Below, one piece after another: positions 33,453 to 44,207 of a stretch of 64,000 nucleotides of DNA. The stretch lies in the NCBI GenBank assembly GCA_933822405.4, contig CAKOGP040000001.1, forward strand, positions 1,177,036 to 1,241,035, written 5' to 3'. Each line of letters opens with the position of its first letter. Positions within the stretch are counted from its first letter, which is position 1. The notes beneath the pieces were generated by a model. It was given only the letters and a program-made list of their open reading frames with translations. It ran no database searches and was not told where the DNA came from. This DNA comes from Cylindrotheca closterium (lineage: Eukaryota > Bacillariophyta > Bacillariophyceae > Bacillariales > Bacillariaceae). Position numbers and translations under genes: made by a program.

Positions 33453-33814
33453 CCAGCTAAAGCAATGAAAACCCAAAAGACTAGAAAGTCCGTTCATTTT
33501 CAAGGGTTTTTTTTTCTATCAGATTTATATTGATTGAGTCGTCGCAACCTCCAAGGCACACAACTTTTTGGAAACACAATACATCGGCGGTCTGGAACAA
33601 TGAAATAAAGCTATGGGACAGTCCAGAGGGAGAGAAACCATTCCGCAGTATCTCGCGGATTGTTTTGCTTTCGCGTGAGCAACCTCGATTCTATGTGGCG
33701 AATGAATCGAAAATCTCCCATCGTTCGTGTCCGCATTACAAGAAATTCTCAATCGTACTGTACTCGCTCGTAGTACTTTCTTCCAACCTTTCGTGGTTTC
33801 CTCTTTTCCTCTAT
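33453..33814. other. Convergent intergenic region
   Basis: Between the ATM stop and the stop of the ankyrin gene on the other strand. It has a T-rich run near 33507-33515. The overlapping open frames on both strands (33525-33907) have no recognisable protein and are probably chance. Confidence 0.55.
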
Positions 33815-35902
33815 CTAGACCCACACCAATTCCGCGTCGTCCTTGGTGTATGGAACCTCCACTCCCTGTTGATGTTGCTCTTCCGACTTGTCCCAACTAC
33901 GTTTTGATGTCAAAAAGGCACCATCCGATTTGTTGCGTCGATGATTCTTGTCGTCCCGCTTGGCCATGATTTCTTCTCGAGCAATCATCAACATTCCCAT
34001 GACTTCTTTGCGATTGTCGTGTCGTAATCGCTTGACAATTTCCTCTGGCAAACTGCCTTGATGGTTACGAGCCAATGACGCCTTTGAATAGGTTCTCAAT
34101 AGGCGTTCCACCACGGGCGTGGAAATGCCCGAAAAGGCTGCCGAATGCAATGGCAAATTGCCCAATTCGTCTTGGACCTTGCAAGTAGACTTGTCCGCAT
34201 TCAACAAGGAACCAATCACTTCCACCGAGGCATGCCACGTGCAAGCAATATGCAATGGCAATGCTCCTCCCGGCATGGTACGTTTGGCCACTGCCGAAGG
34301 ACAAGCAGCAATCAGTGCTTCCACCACCTCTTGGGGCGGATGTCGTTCACATGCATAATGGAGGGGCGTAAAGCCATAGGTGGATGTAAACCCACCCCGA
34401 GTCGTGACCTTGAGTTCTTCTTCCGCATCCAGAGGACTAGTTTCTAGCTTGGACATGACCAACTCCCATTCTTGATCACGCATCAAGCTGTGCAAGTCGG
34501 CATTTTGTCGTTGAGAGTTGTTCTTGACTTCGGGACTGCCGCGGCTATGTATTCGTAAAAAGGAGAACGACACGAAATGAGCAGTGAGTATATTTGTATT
34601 CTTCCAACAAGACAAAATGCACTTCTCCCATATCGGTATCATTTCAACGTACCTGTTGGATTGCATCACCACATAGTCTTCTGTCATGCATGTTTCATCA
34701 TCCATGTCATCAATGTCCACAATTTGTCGTCCCTTCTTGCGTTCTTCTTTAATGAATTCTGCAGGTCGAGTCCAATAGGAAGGATGTTTTCGGAGCGCCC
34801 GCACCAAAGATGCTTGATGTGGTCTTCCGTTTTCTCCCGCCATGCAGAGTGCTTCTTCCAATGGAGTGCGTTCCCATCGGTTTCGACCAAAGGTAGCATC
34901 CGGGTACGCCTTTAGTAGAGAAGTTGCCACATTGGGATGTGAAATTCCCCAGTGCGCGGATAGATGCAATGGCAAGAATCCATCCTTATTGCGATGACGC
35001 GCTGCCGATGGATTGGCGCGGATCAAGGTGGCCACGACCAAGGGTGTCGCGCGTCCTGCACAAGCCGTATGGAGGGGTAATCTTCCACCTTCGGAATCCA
35101 TGCGACTGCCTCGTGGATAAGCATCCAACAAGGCATTCAAGACCTTGACGGCTGCCTCTTCTCGCTTTTCGGAAATCAAAAAGTTGGGCCCCATGGACAC
35201 CGAGGTCGAATTGGATTCCTTGGGGGACAAACCCGCTTGCTTTTGATCCGTTTGATTGCCTGTAAACCTTTCCTCAAGGAATCCCGCCGTCATGGTGGTG
35301 GCTTCCGACTGCGATCGATTGTTATTTCGAATAGCGGATGGCCGACCCAACTTATTAAAGACAGGCAGCGAGTTGCCGAGCGTCGACAAGGAAAAGGTCG
35401 ATGGTTCGCTCTTGACGCTTTCATCATCTTTGGAAGGAGTGCTATTCAAGGTACAGGAAGCAAAGGCCGCCAAGTGCAGAGGCAAACAACCATGTCGTGA
35501 TTCTCTCATGCCTGCCGCGTCTGGATACAACTCGATGAGCAATAGAATCAGATTGCAAACCTCAATAAAGGCATCGGTAGTAGAATCATACGTAGAAGAA
35601 GTACTGCCAAAGGATCCTGAGGATACCGAACTTCGCAATTTGAAACAAGCATGATGCAGCGCTAAGCGTTTGGCTCCAGATATTCTATCATTGCTCGACG
35701 ATTTGGAACGAATGGATGCCCACGTCTTGACTTCTCGGGGATGTTTCTTTGCACGTTCCATCGCTCGTGCCCAGTCGCCCGTTTCCATATACACAAACAG
35801 GGGAGGCAACTGACTGCGATTCATTCTGCGAATGTCGCCGCTGGAGGAACTAGATGCACTGCCACTCTGAGGGTTGGTGCTCATTTCACTGATTCGATAC
35901 AT
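33815..35902 (-). CDS. Ankyrin-repeat protein
   Basis: The minus-strand frame is open for 695 codons, but it contains a likely intron. A strong donor CAACAG|GTACGT ends the exon at 34653, and an acceptor ACATAG lets the next exon begin at 34544. Removing these 108 nt (36 codons) keeps the frame and takes out an odd hydrophobic stretch (CWKNTNILTAHFVSFSFLRI), giving 659 residues. Ankyrin units are clear: GRLPLHTACAGRATPLVVAT, DGFLPLHLSAHWGISHPNVA, GFTPLHYACERHPPQEVVEA, GGALPLHIACTWHASVEVIG and GNLPLHSAAFSGISTPVVER. Six or more copies lie in two blocks separated by the intron region. Ankyrin repeats mediate protein binding, and no enzyme domain is seen. Such proteins are abundant in diatoms. 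Confidence 0.85.
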   Translation of the reverse strand: MYRISEMSTNPQSGSASSSSSGDIRRMNRSQLPPLFVYMETGDWARAMERAKKHPREVKTWASIRSKSSSNDRISGAKRLALHHACFKLRSSVSSGSFGSTSSTYDSTTDAFIEVCNLILLLIELYPDAAGMRESRHGCLPLHLAAFASCTLNSTPSKDDESVKSEPSTFSLSTLGNSLPVFNKLGRPSAIRNNNRSQSEATTMTAGFLEERFTGNQTDQKQAGLSPKESNSTSVSMGPNFLISEKREEAAVKVLNALLDAYPRGSRMDSEGGRLPLHTACAGRATPLVVATLIRANPSAARHRNKDGFLPLHLSAHWGISHPNVATSLLKAYPDATFGRNRWERTPLEEALCMAGENGRPHQASLVRALRKHPSYWTRPAEFIKEERKKGRQIVDIDDMDDETCMTEDYVVMQSNRYVEMIPIWEKCILSCWKNTNILTAHFVSFSFLRIHSRGSPEVKNNSQRQNADLHSLMRDQEWELVMSKLETSPLDAEEELKVTTRGGFTSTYGFTPLHYACERHPPQEVVEALIAACPSAVAKRTMPGGALPLHIACTWHASVEVIGSLLNADKSTCKVQDELGNLPLHSAAFSGISTPVVERLLRTYSKASLARNHQGSLPEEIVKRLRHDNRKEVMGMLMIAREEIMAKRDDKNHRRNKSDGAFLTSKRSWDKSEEQHQQGVEVPYTKDDAELVWV

Positions 35903-36736
35903 ATAAAGTGTCGAATCGAATTCAAGCTGTCTATCTGGTATTGTCCAAGTTTGGGAGTAGCCACCAAGGAGAGGCTTGATTTTCGGCGGTTGATACCACG
36001 TCGAAGTGTCCCCAATGCATTCGAAAGCAACCCAATCTTACGCTTGCGGCCTCCATGACTCGTGTGGAATCCGATGCTGCCATGCCTTTATTAATTAATT
36101 TTCTCACCATCCTCTTGGATTTTGTCCAAAGAAACGGATTTTACCGCATATTTCCACGCCAATTTCTCGTGTTGGGTCGACAAAATTCGGGTGCATTGCC
36201 CTACTCGAAAATTGCGTTAAATAAGTTGAGAGTCCGCTATTTTAGATCAATCGTGCTTCCAATGCCTTCCGTTTTGATTTTTGGACGGCATGACTGGAAA
36301 TGTGAGTCGCGGATTGGTAGGACAGTCTAATGAGTCAAAAAATTGATTTCTTCGACTTCGAACCACAAACAATCAATGCGCATTGGGTGCGCACTTCTAG
36401 AAAGTGGTAACCAGTATTTGCTGCGGCACAGTGATTTTCATCAAGCCCAAGTACAACACTTTCAAACCAAGGTACGATGATGAAATCGAATTGGAAAAAG
36501 ATGGGAGAGGGATTGCGAGGCAATAGCAGTATCAATCACAATACAACAACCAGGATGAGCCATCTTTGTAGTGGATGGCGCTTCTTAATTTGATGGATGA
36601 TTTCTCTTTGGAAATACATTTATTTGATGCATACTGCTGCTGCCAGGAACCTCTGGAAGATCCCAGCCGCCATACCGACCGTAGTTAATTTACTCATACC
36701 GTTTCTCTTTCTTTTCTCCATTAGAAGTTTGCAATC
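35903..36736. other. Divergent intergenic region upstream of the uS17 gene
   Basis: An 834-base stretch with no supported protein or RNA gene. Short open frames near 35741-36330 lack any protein pattern. Just before the uS17 start, a pyrimidine-rich tract ending CTCCATTAG at 36724 looks like a splice acceptor, so an intron in the 5' untranslated region is possible. I could not fix its donor. Confidence 0.5.
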
Positions 36737-37234
36737 ATGGCTCGAGTCCCCAAGGAATACGTCGAGTGCGATCAGCACGAAAAGGCTTACCAAAAGCAAG
36801 ATGCCATTTTTGTCGCACGAAAGCGTGCTGTCAGTGCTTCTCGCGCCAAGCCCATGCGTTTCGTCAAGAACGTTGGTCTAGGTATCAAGACTCCTGATGC
36901 CGCCATTGAAGGAAATTTCGTCGACAAGAAGTGCCCCTTTACCGGAAATGTTTCCATCCGTGGAAGAATCCTCAAGGGACAAGTCATGTCCACCAAGATG
37001 AAGCGAACCATCATTGTCCGAAGAGACTACTTGCATTACATCCGAAAGTACCGTCGTTACGAGAAAAGACACAAGAACATTGCTGCTCACTGCTCTCCTG
37101 CCTTTCCTGTTAAGGACGGAGATCTTGTCACCATTGGTCAATGCCGTCCTCTTTCCAAGACGGTCCGATTCAACGTTGTCGCACATGAACCTCAACGTGC
37201 CATTGCCGGAAAGAAGTCCTTCCGTGTCTTTTAA
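36737..37234 (+). CDS. RPS11: 40S ribosomal protein uS17 (S11)
   Basis: An intronless coding frame of 165 residues, close to the eukaryotic length of about 158. The eukaryote-type N-terminal extension ([38 protein letters not shown]) precedes the uS17 OB-fold core [20 protein letters not shown] and the signature region [18 protein letters not shown], which ends with the expected basic [22 protein letters not shown] tail. It binds 18S rRNA early in small-subunit assembly. Codons are strongly biased to C-ending forms (AAG, GTC, ATC) compared with neighbours, as expected for a highly expressed gene. Confidence 0.97.
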   Translation: MARVPKEYVECDQHEKAYQKQDAIFVARKRAVSASRAKPMRFVKNVGLGIKTPDAAIEGNFVDKKCPFTGNVSIRGRILKGQVMSTKMKRTIIVRRDYLHYIRKYRRYEKRHKNIAAHCSPAFPVKDGDLVTIGQCRPLSKTVRFNVVAHEPQRAIAGKKSFRVF

Positions 37235-37583
37235 ATAATTAATAGTCTAGGACGAGCAAATAATAAAAGAAAAAAGTACGTTACCTGACAGTAGGCGTTG
37301 TGTGGGAGTATAGTATATTGGTTGTAGGTTCATCTAGGATACACAAGTTGGAGTGTAAACAGTCAGTGAGCAGGGATCCATGATGGATATCGTAGTGAGG
37401 CATACACGCAAGGTTCAATTGTATGTACTGTACTCCTAGGATACATTGTTTATATTGCAGTCTATGCTGATCTAGTGCCCATTCGCTGCCAAGTATTATA
37501 GCAAGTAGAGCTGTTAAGATCGGGACGTTTGCGTCTGTCGGTATATTGTATGTATGCATTATTTTGTTTTTTAAAGAATACAT
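37235..37583. other. Convergent intergenic region
   Basis: Between the uS17 stop and the channel gene stop on the other strand. It has an AT-rich AATAATAAAAGAAAAAAG just after uS17 that may act in polyadenylation. No gene is supported. Confidence 0.55.
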
Positions 37584-40500
37584 TCAACAATCGTATTGGC
37601 GGTCGTCGTCTACCCCTTCGACGGTTCCGCCTTGAGTTAGGTTACCCATACGATCATGAAGTTCATTGATTTCCATTCGTAGTCTTGTCTCGGATAAAGT
37701 AATGCAGTTTTCAATGGCTCTCATGTGTTCTTGAGACCGAAGTTCTTGTTCCTTTGAGATCCTCATCATTTCTTTTTGGAGATAGTTAACTCGACCGCTC
37801 CAATCGTTAAAGTTGCCCCTCTTGGACTTTTGGTCACGGTTCAGCTTTTGAGATGTTCCCAACACATGAAGCATTGCCTGTTGAATGTAACCATCCGTGA
37901 AACCATCTGCCTCTCTATCAGCGTCACCTTTTATAGCGTTCGTTTTACTGGCTGCTTTCTTCAAGAATGTCATGATCATCATGAAGAGAAGTCCATTCAC
38001 AATCACACTCGAAAGACACAACATGACACTCCCATGATGGTCGCCACTGGAGTAGCCCCACAGCTCAGCGAGGGTCCATACCAGAGTGACAGACCCAGAA
38101 ACACAGAAGAATAAGACCGATGACCTGCTCCAATGCTCAAATACAGAGCTTCTTGTCCACCAGACGCTGTAGACCAGTGGGAGTAGGTCTAGTCTTTGAT
38201 CATTGTTTTGATCCGCCCGCTTCAGAAGGTTCTGAAATGAGACGAGCTCTGCGACTAGCATGATCCTTGCTCTACCGAACAGGTGCTGAGAACGAATCAA
38301 ACATTTTTCATAGCTGTCCGAAGCAATGGCAATCAAAACATTGAGAAGGACCACCGTGACAAGGAAAGAAAACAACACCAAGAGAAATACTGGGAACCCT
38401 GATTGGAAGCTATCCAAATCAAAGTTTCCGAAATCGCCCAGCAATATCGTGTAGACCCGTAGCAAATAGTCGCTCTCTTTGCATTGCATGTTGTCAGTAT
38501 TGTCTGTAGCACAGGATGCTGGCGCCAATACGGTGAAGAACATCTGTGCAAAGGAGATTACAAGAGTCACCAAAATGACACAGAACCACAAGATATCCTT
38601 TGTAATCTGAATGATTGCCAACACAAATGTTGCCAGTTGCATATTGATTGCTTTCAGAAGACTCAACACTCGCAGCCAGAGGAATCCAGTCGTTACTGCT
38701 AGCAACTTTCGGAGCATACCAAAGTCATCTAGCCCACGATTGTCCAGAGCAAAATGCCAGCGCATGGCCACAGTCGAAATCAAAGCAAGGAATGTGGCCA
38801 AGAAATCAATGAGATTCCAAAATGAAAGAAAGTATCTTCGAGCGCGCTTGGCAATACTCAAAAGGCTAAATAGCTTTCCAATTTCACGCATGATGAAATA
38901 GAAAATGCCAATGTTGGCGACGTAAATCCACCACAACACATTGCCCAAGTCTCTTCCTGATATCAGATTCCTCACGGAAGAGCTAGTTCAATGGGGTTAA
39001 TGTTTTGTCAAAGAAAAGAAACAATCCTTGTTTTCCCAGAGGAACATCATTGCACGTACCGAAAACCTAGGATCATGATTACCAAAAAGATGACATCGCA
39101 AAGGATTACCGTCACAGAGAATGGCTTGGATATCAGTCTATCGAGAGCACCTTTCACTATCAACGTCGTTGAAGCTTCTTCCATTCCTTGATCTCCTAGT
39201 GCAAGAAGAGCAGGGATGAAATCTTGGAGATTACTGAGTTCATCCACCAGTGGCATGTGCCCCGCACAATCTTGAACCCGAGGACCTGTAGATCCCTGCA
39301 AGGTTGAAGTGCTGTTCTTGGCACATTCGATGGAAGCCGTCTTGAGGTAGTCTACGGCTCGAAATGCCACTTTTCGATCGTCACTTTGCAACATTCCTGT
39401 CAGCCAGACTCCGATTGTTCTTCGACTTGCCATTACTCGGAGAATGATAGTTTGCGATATGGCAAAGTCCCGTTCACTATCATCTTCAATAAGAAGCAAT
39501 GTCTCCATTAATCCTGGAATGGATGCAACTGAAGAGATCCACCATGTTAGGCACAAGTTGTGATTCAGTTCCTGTGTGACTGAAACCAGGACCTTGACTC
39601 TCTTACCTTCTTCGATGATAGTTGCTGCAATCTCACTAGCTCCTTCAATCCTCTTGAGGCCTCGGATATTCATTCTGCCGGTCCTTTCGAAACCTCCTTG
39701 ATTGGAAAAAGAATTACCAAATCGAGGAGACGAAGCCTGTCTGGAAGAGTCGTGCATTTCCAACCGGTCAATGATCGCCGAGAGCATGATGAAAATAAAG
39801 CGAGCGTGTTCACTGAGCGCCACCAGGTTGCCAACCTCACGAGTTTCATGGTGGTTCTCAGACGTATTGTTAGATACTGACGGGACGCCGGCCTGAAGTC
39901 CTTGACCTTGTTCCAAATCCTCTAATGACAGTTTTGCTTGCGATCCTCCTGTTGCTTTCCCTTGTGCTAATTTCATTGCATTCGTCAACGTCGTGGACGT
40001 CGACTCCCAAACTTGACCCATTGTAGTTGTATGTCGACCAGTCTTTCTAGAGGCCGCATTTCGTACATTATTTTGGCACGTGTGGACCCAGTCAGCTATG
40101 CCAGCTTGAAAGGGTATGAAACCCTCATTGTTTACTTGAACTGTGGCTTTTGGACTCGCAGCCAACAGATCATGGACCAGGAATTTGACAATCTCCTTTT
40201 TCAAGTTCGATTCTGCTTCCAGAGTATCAAATGATGACGATTGTGGATACAATTTTGAAAACCCCTTGGAGGACTCCCCATGATACGGGCAGACCTTTGC
40301 AGCCAGTGCCTTGTTTCGGGCAAAGACATGGAGCGGCGTCGCACCTCGATCGTCCTTGATGGATGCGCTATTCTTGTCATTGTAGGCATCTTCACTACTC
40401 AGAATGGATTTTGCCAGCAAAATATCACCAAATGTGAGCATGTTTTGGCATAATCGATGCAATTTTGTCGTGGTGCCTGATGATGAAGATGGTGCCATGT

Positions 40501-41074
40501 GAATCTTGCTGTTCGTTCGAGGAGGATCGTTTTCGTCTCGTTGATTGGGGTCCAATCGTCGACTGCTACTTGGCGATGCATCATCCTCTGTGGAGTCGTT
40601 AAAGGTTCTATCGCGAAAAATGTTTTGTGGATGTCGCGATTGGGGAGATGTCATGCTGTCACTTGTCATTTCGTAGATAATGTTGTCGGTATCCGTACCG
40701 GTAGCAGGATGAAGGTTCTTGATTCTCTCTTTGAGTGGTTGCTTCTCGTCCTGATCACTCTCCGACGCACTACTGCCTGGTGAATTGGGGACCATGATGG
40801 CGTTTTGAATCGTTCTAGTAGAATGCATCGCATAGAGTGGAATGCTTTCTCTTTTCATTCCTGCTCGCAATGGTGGTGTAGTGGTAGTAGTATTGCAATC
40901 GTCGTTCGCTTGTTGCATAGTACTTTGGTAATCGCTATTCCCACTGACTTTGCTGTTTGGCGTTTGCCTCTCGGGAGATAGTTCCTGTTGACGATGGTTC
41001 GGATAACGAGTTCCTGGTGGTGGAGTGAAAATCTTCTGATAGGATCGTGATTTCGAAAACCGAGACGGGTTCAT
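37584..41074 (-). CDS. TRP/polycystin-like cation channel with a long N-terminal region
   Basis: Two minus-strand exons, 41074..39060 and 38982..37584, are joined in phase 2 across a 77-nt intron (GTACGT donor, GAACTAG acceptor), giving 1,137 residues. The first 650 residues are mostly soluble: a Ser/Pro-rich start, one ankyrin-like unit GATPLHVFARNKALAAKVCP, and helical sequence that may form more repeats. The channel part follows. S1 (VILCDVIFLVIMILGF) ends at the intron and S2 to S6 follow it. A pore-loop candidate, YLLRVYTILLGDFGNFDLDS, precedes S6 VVLLNVLIAIASDSYE, which resembles the TRP-channel S6. The S4 has few charges, so voltage gating is unlikely to be strong. A cytoplasmic tail with a coiled coil (LQKEMMRISKEQELRSQEHM) ends the protein. 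Ca2+-permeable signalling or mechanosensing would fit but is not shown. Confidence 0.83.
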
Positions 41075-41507
41075 GATTGGTGATGAGGTCCTGTTGTCTA
41101 TATGGTTGCTCTATATATGATATTTCGTATGAATAATGAGTTGGTATGCAGTGAATGATTACTACAGTACATCATTCGTTGAAATCTAGGTGGAAAGTAC
41201 TTGGTAATAGTCCGGTTTCAAAGCATCGGTTGATCCAAGTCAAATTCCCGTTATTTCGAAATTTTGAAAAATGTGTGCTAATAAATAAAAAAACTTGAAC
41301 CGAATATTCGAGTCACGTGCAAGTCTGTCACGAATCTAATGTCGCGTTTATCCGGGTCATAATGCACAAAAACTAATCTTCGTCATTACGATTTGATGCC
41401 ACTTATTCCTTGCACATTCACTCTTTCTTTGGTTGTGCGAATGTCCTTGAAGAATAATACACTCATACGTTCTTTTTCAACACAAATCACCAGTATCTTA
41501 AGATTCC
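41075..41507. other. Divergent intergenic region
   Basis: The shared upstream region of the channel and the nucleotide-sugar transporter genes, 433 bases. It is AT-rich near 41260-41300. No RNA gene or open frame is supported. Confidence 0.55.
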
Positions 41508-41805
41508 ATGGACGATAATCCTACACTTACCAAGCAATCACGGAGTCGGTCTCCATCACCACCTTCACAAGAAGACCGATCCTATCCATCGTCGCCTTCA
41601 CCGGTCGTCACATCCAAACTAGGGTCCAATGGAAAATCACCCACGATAGGACCTGCCACCATCTCGATTCCTATCACCAACAATGAACCTAAGACGACGA
41701 CGACGACGACTGTGGCAGCAGTGAAACCAATAGGATCACCACGAGCAGGGAACGCAAAAGGAAAGACAGTCACAATCGCTCGTACGTCCGCAACCAACCC
41801 AGCAG

Positions 41806-41840
<35 letters not shown>

Positions 41841-43085
41841 GCAACAACCAATACAAATAGCAATCAGTACTTGCTACGACAACGTGCATCGCGAGCCGCT
41901 CGAGCCAGAAAAGGTAAAAATGGCGGTCTTCTATTCATGGTGGCTTGCTTTGCCATTTATATTTGGAACATGCAGAATGGCCAAATGGGACAATTTTATC
42001 AATTGGATCAAGAATTACGACAGGCGGCACTAAAGTCAGAAGAAGCCATTGTCGAATCGCTGACCAGCACCTCGCACGTTCCCTTTTCGGCAGCCTCCAT
42101 TGTTTGTTTTTTACTCTTGACACTGCAATGTGGCATCCAACCCATTCTCGTCAAGTTCTTCATGCCAGAAGACCTCATTCGAAGCACTTGCGTCTTGGGC
42201 CAAGAAATGGCAAAATTTATCATGTCCATTTCCTTTCTACTGGCAAGTGGCAACTGGAGCGAAGCCATTAACGAATGGACTTGGGAATCGGCGTGTTTGG
42301 CGGCCGGTGTGCCAGCAGTCATTTTTACCACCCAAACCTATTTGAATTTAATGGCCAATCAAGTACTGCCACCTGTGACCTTCTCCGTCTTGAATCAAAC
42401 CAAGACGCTATCAACAGCCTTTTGCTGCTTCATCATTATGGACAAGCCACAGAGTCGATGGCAAATTGCGGCGTTATTGTTGTTGGTGATTTCGGCCTTG
42501 GTGAATCAAAAAATATTGCCACTGCCTTGCGACAAGAAAGACGACGATGATAGGGAAAACGACTTTGAGCGACAAGGGAGCAATGACGAGCTGAGTCAGG
42601 ACAGTACTTGGGACGAAGTCGATAAGCGGCAACTCTTTGGGGGCGTTGTGCCAGCCTTGTGCGCTAGCTTCTTGAGTGGACTGGCTGGAGCCTTGACGCA
42701 AAAGACATTGACACTTCATGCTCGGAGTCCCCACTTGTTCAATTTGGAATTGGCGGTGTTCTCGTCTCTCTTTTTGTTGACAACCTTGGCCTTGGGATCC
42801 CCCGATTCTCGTCTTATTCGAAAAAAGGGATTATTGAAGGGGTGGACCTGGAAAACGACTATTCCTATTGCAACCAATGCATTTGGAGGTATTCTGGTGG
42901 GTCTAGTGACCAAACATATGGGTGCGGTAGTCAAGGGATTCTCTACCATTTTTGGAATGATCCTTTCCGGAATTCTACAACAAGTACTATTGTCAAATCG
43001 AGGGGAACAAGTGACATGGGCACAGTTTGTTAGTGGATGTATTGGAGCCTTTAGTCTATGGATGCATACTGCCAACCCTCCTTGA
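41508..43085 (+). CDS. Nucleotide-sugar transporter (SLC35A / CMP-sialic acid transporter-like)
   Basis: A single 525-residue open frame. The first 125 residues are Ser/Pro-rich and then low-complexity (six threonines, runs of alanine from CAG/GCA triplets), probably disordered and cytosolic. From residue 170 there are about ten membrane segments with nucleotide-sugar transporter motifs. Examples are QTYLNLMANQVLPPVTFSVL followed by NQTKTLSTAFCC, GLAGALTQKTL, and the C-terminal block AFGGILVGLVTKHMGAVVKG with FSTIFGMILSGI. This matches the Nuc_sug_transp family, which exchanges nucleotide sugars (UDP-GlcNAc, UDP-Gal, CMP-sugars) for nucleoside monophosphates in the Golgi. The substrate is not readable. 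An acidic loop of about 40 residues (DKKDDDDRENDFE) splits the two halves. Confidence 0.9.
41800..41856 (+). repeat. CAG/CAA triplet run
   Basis: An impure CAG trinucleotide repeat in the disordered N-terminus of the nucleotide-sugar transporter gene, read in the frame that gives alanine and threonine. It is likely variable in length between strains. Confidence 0.9.
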
Positions 43086-43267
43086 GAGCAAGGAATGCAT
43101 TCATGAATGGACGAGACACACAATCTTGGTGATTAGTTGCACCGGTAGCACATAGTTTGGAAAGATTACCTTTGCTGGTCTGCCCATCTACACGTGTCTA
43201 CAAGAAATACAACAACAAATTCGAAAATGACAAACGCAAAATTCTGTCAGTCAGGTCGCAAAGGACC

Positions 43268-43795
43268 ATGATGCTTCGTCAGGCAGCAAGAGCAGGGGCC
43301 CAATCCGGAACCATCATGACCCTGGCGGATATGGGAACCCAGCTGTTTGTGGAGGGCGAGACCAAGGACGAGTATTCGGTGGAACGAACCTTGCGATGGA
43401 CCGTTGTTGGTTTGACTCTGCATGGTCCCTACTTTTTGGCTGGCTTCTCCATGCTGGACAAGCAGTTTGGAGCTGCTACCTCACTGCGAATTGTGGCAAT
43501 GAAGACGGCGACAGCGCAAATTGTTGTCTTTCCGCCTTACTTGGTGGCACTCTTTGGGGCCATGGGATACATGGAAGGGCATCCTGACATTGCAGAGAAA
43601 ATTCACACACAAGTGCCAAAAGCATTCACGGCGGGCTGTGTATTTTGGCCCATCGCCAATGTCGTCAATTTTACGTTTGTTCCTCCAGCTCTGAGAGTGC
43701 CCTATCTTGCTTGCTCCGCTGGTGTTTGGAATTCCTATTTGAGTTGGACAAATTCGAAATCCAATGAAATAGGGCGACAAGAGAAAGGCAGATGA
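43268..43795 (+). CDS. Mpv17/PMP22-family membrane protein
   Basis: 175 residues from the ATG at 43268 (MMLRQAARAGAQSGTIMTLA). The frame is open further upstream but has no earlier ATG. Four membrane segments are expected. The Mpv17 signature is in the last third: VFWPIANVVNFTFVPPALRV then SAGVWNSYLSW, matching the family pattern W-P-x-N-x-x-NF and a final W-x-x-YLS. The family is found in the inner mitochondrial and peroxisomal membranes, and some members form channels. The Arg-containing amphipathic start would suit a mitochondrion. The gene follows the sugar transporter on the same strand with under 200 bases between. Confidence 0.9.
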   Translation: MMLRQAARAGAQSGTIMTLADMGTQLFVEGETKDEYSVERTLRWTVVGLTLHGPYFLAGFSMLDKQFGAATSLRIVAMKTATAQIVVFPPYLVALFGAMGYMEGHPDIAEKIHTQVPKAFTAGCVFWPIANVVNFTFVPPALRVPYLACSAGVWNSYLSWTNSKSNEIGRQEKGR

Positions 43796-44207
43796 AACTT
43801 TAGACGTTTTGTTTGTTTGATGTTGGTCTACAAGAGACACGGTTGATTGAACCTCTCGCAGGTGCTAGAAAGACTGGTTGATGTTCGTGTCAAGTCGACG
43901 ACACCAGAAGATACATGCGTGTGTTCCTGCAATCGGTTACAAGAAGCAGTAATGAATCATCGCCGGCGACTATGCGGAATAAGCTACACCCCCCCCATGT
44001 TCGGGCAACGAAGCAGCCTAACCGAACTTGCAAGCAGCATCTCTTTGATTGAAGTCGTCATGAATGCGAAGACTGTTTACAATACTTTCCCAGTACATGC
44101 ATCTCATCGTGTTGGAGTACGTCAGACTCCTTTCAGCTCCACAGCCAACCAAGCCAGTAGTTTGAATAGAAATGTTTATCCTCTAGTAGACAGTTTCTAT
44201 TATTTTT
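43796..44207. other. Convergent intergenic region
   Basis: Between the Mpv17 and PPR gene ends. A 123-codon open frame at 43847-44218 exists but has no family pattern, overlaps the PPR gene end and begins at a non-ATG codon. Not called. Confidence 0.5.

Noticed and set aside
33525..33907. Overlapping open frames on both strands at the ATM/ankyrin convergence
   Set aside because: No family pattern, no conserved motif, and partial overlap with the ankyrin gene end.
35741..36330. Two short plus-strand open frames between the ankyrin and uS17 genes
   Set aside because: The first overlaps the ankyrin start in antisense. Neither looks like protein.
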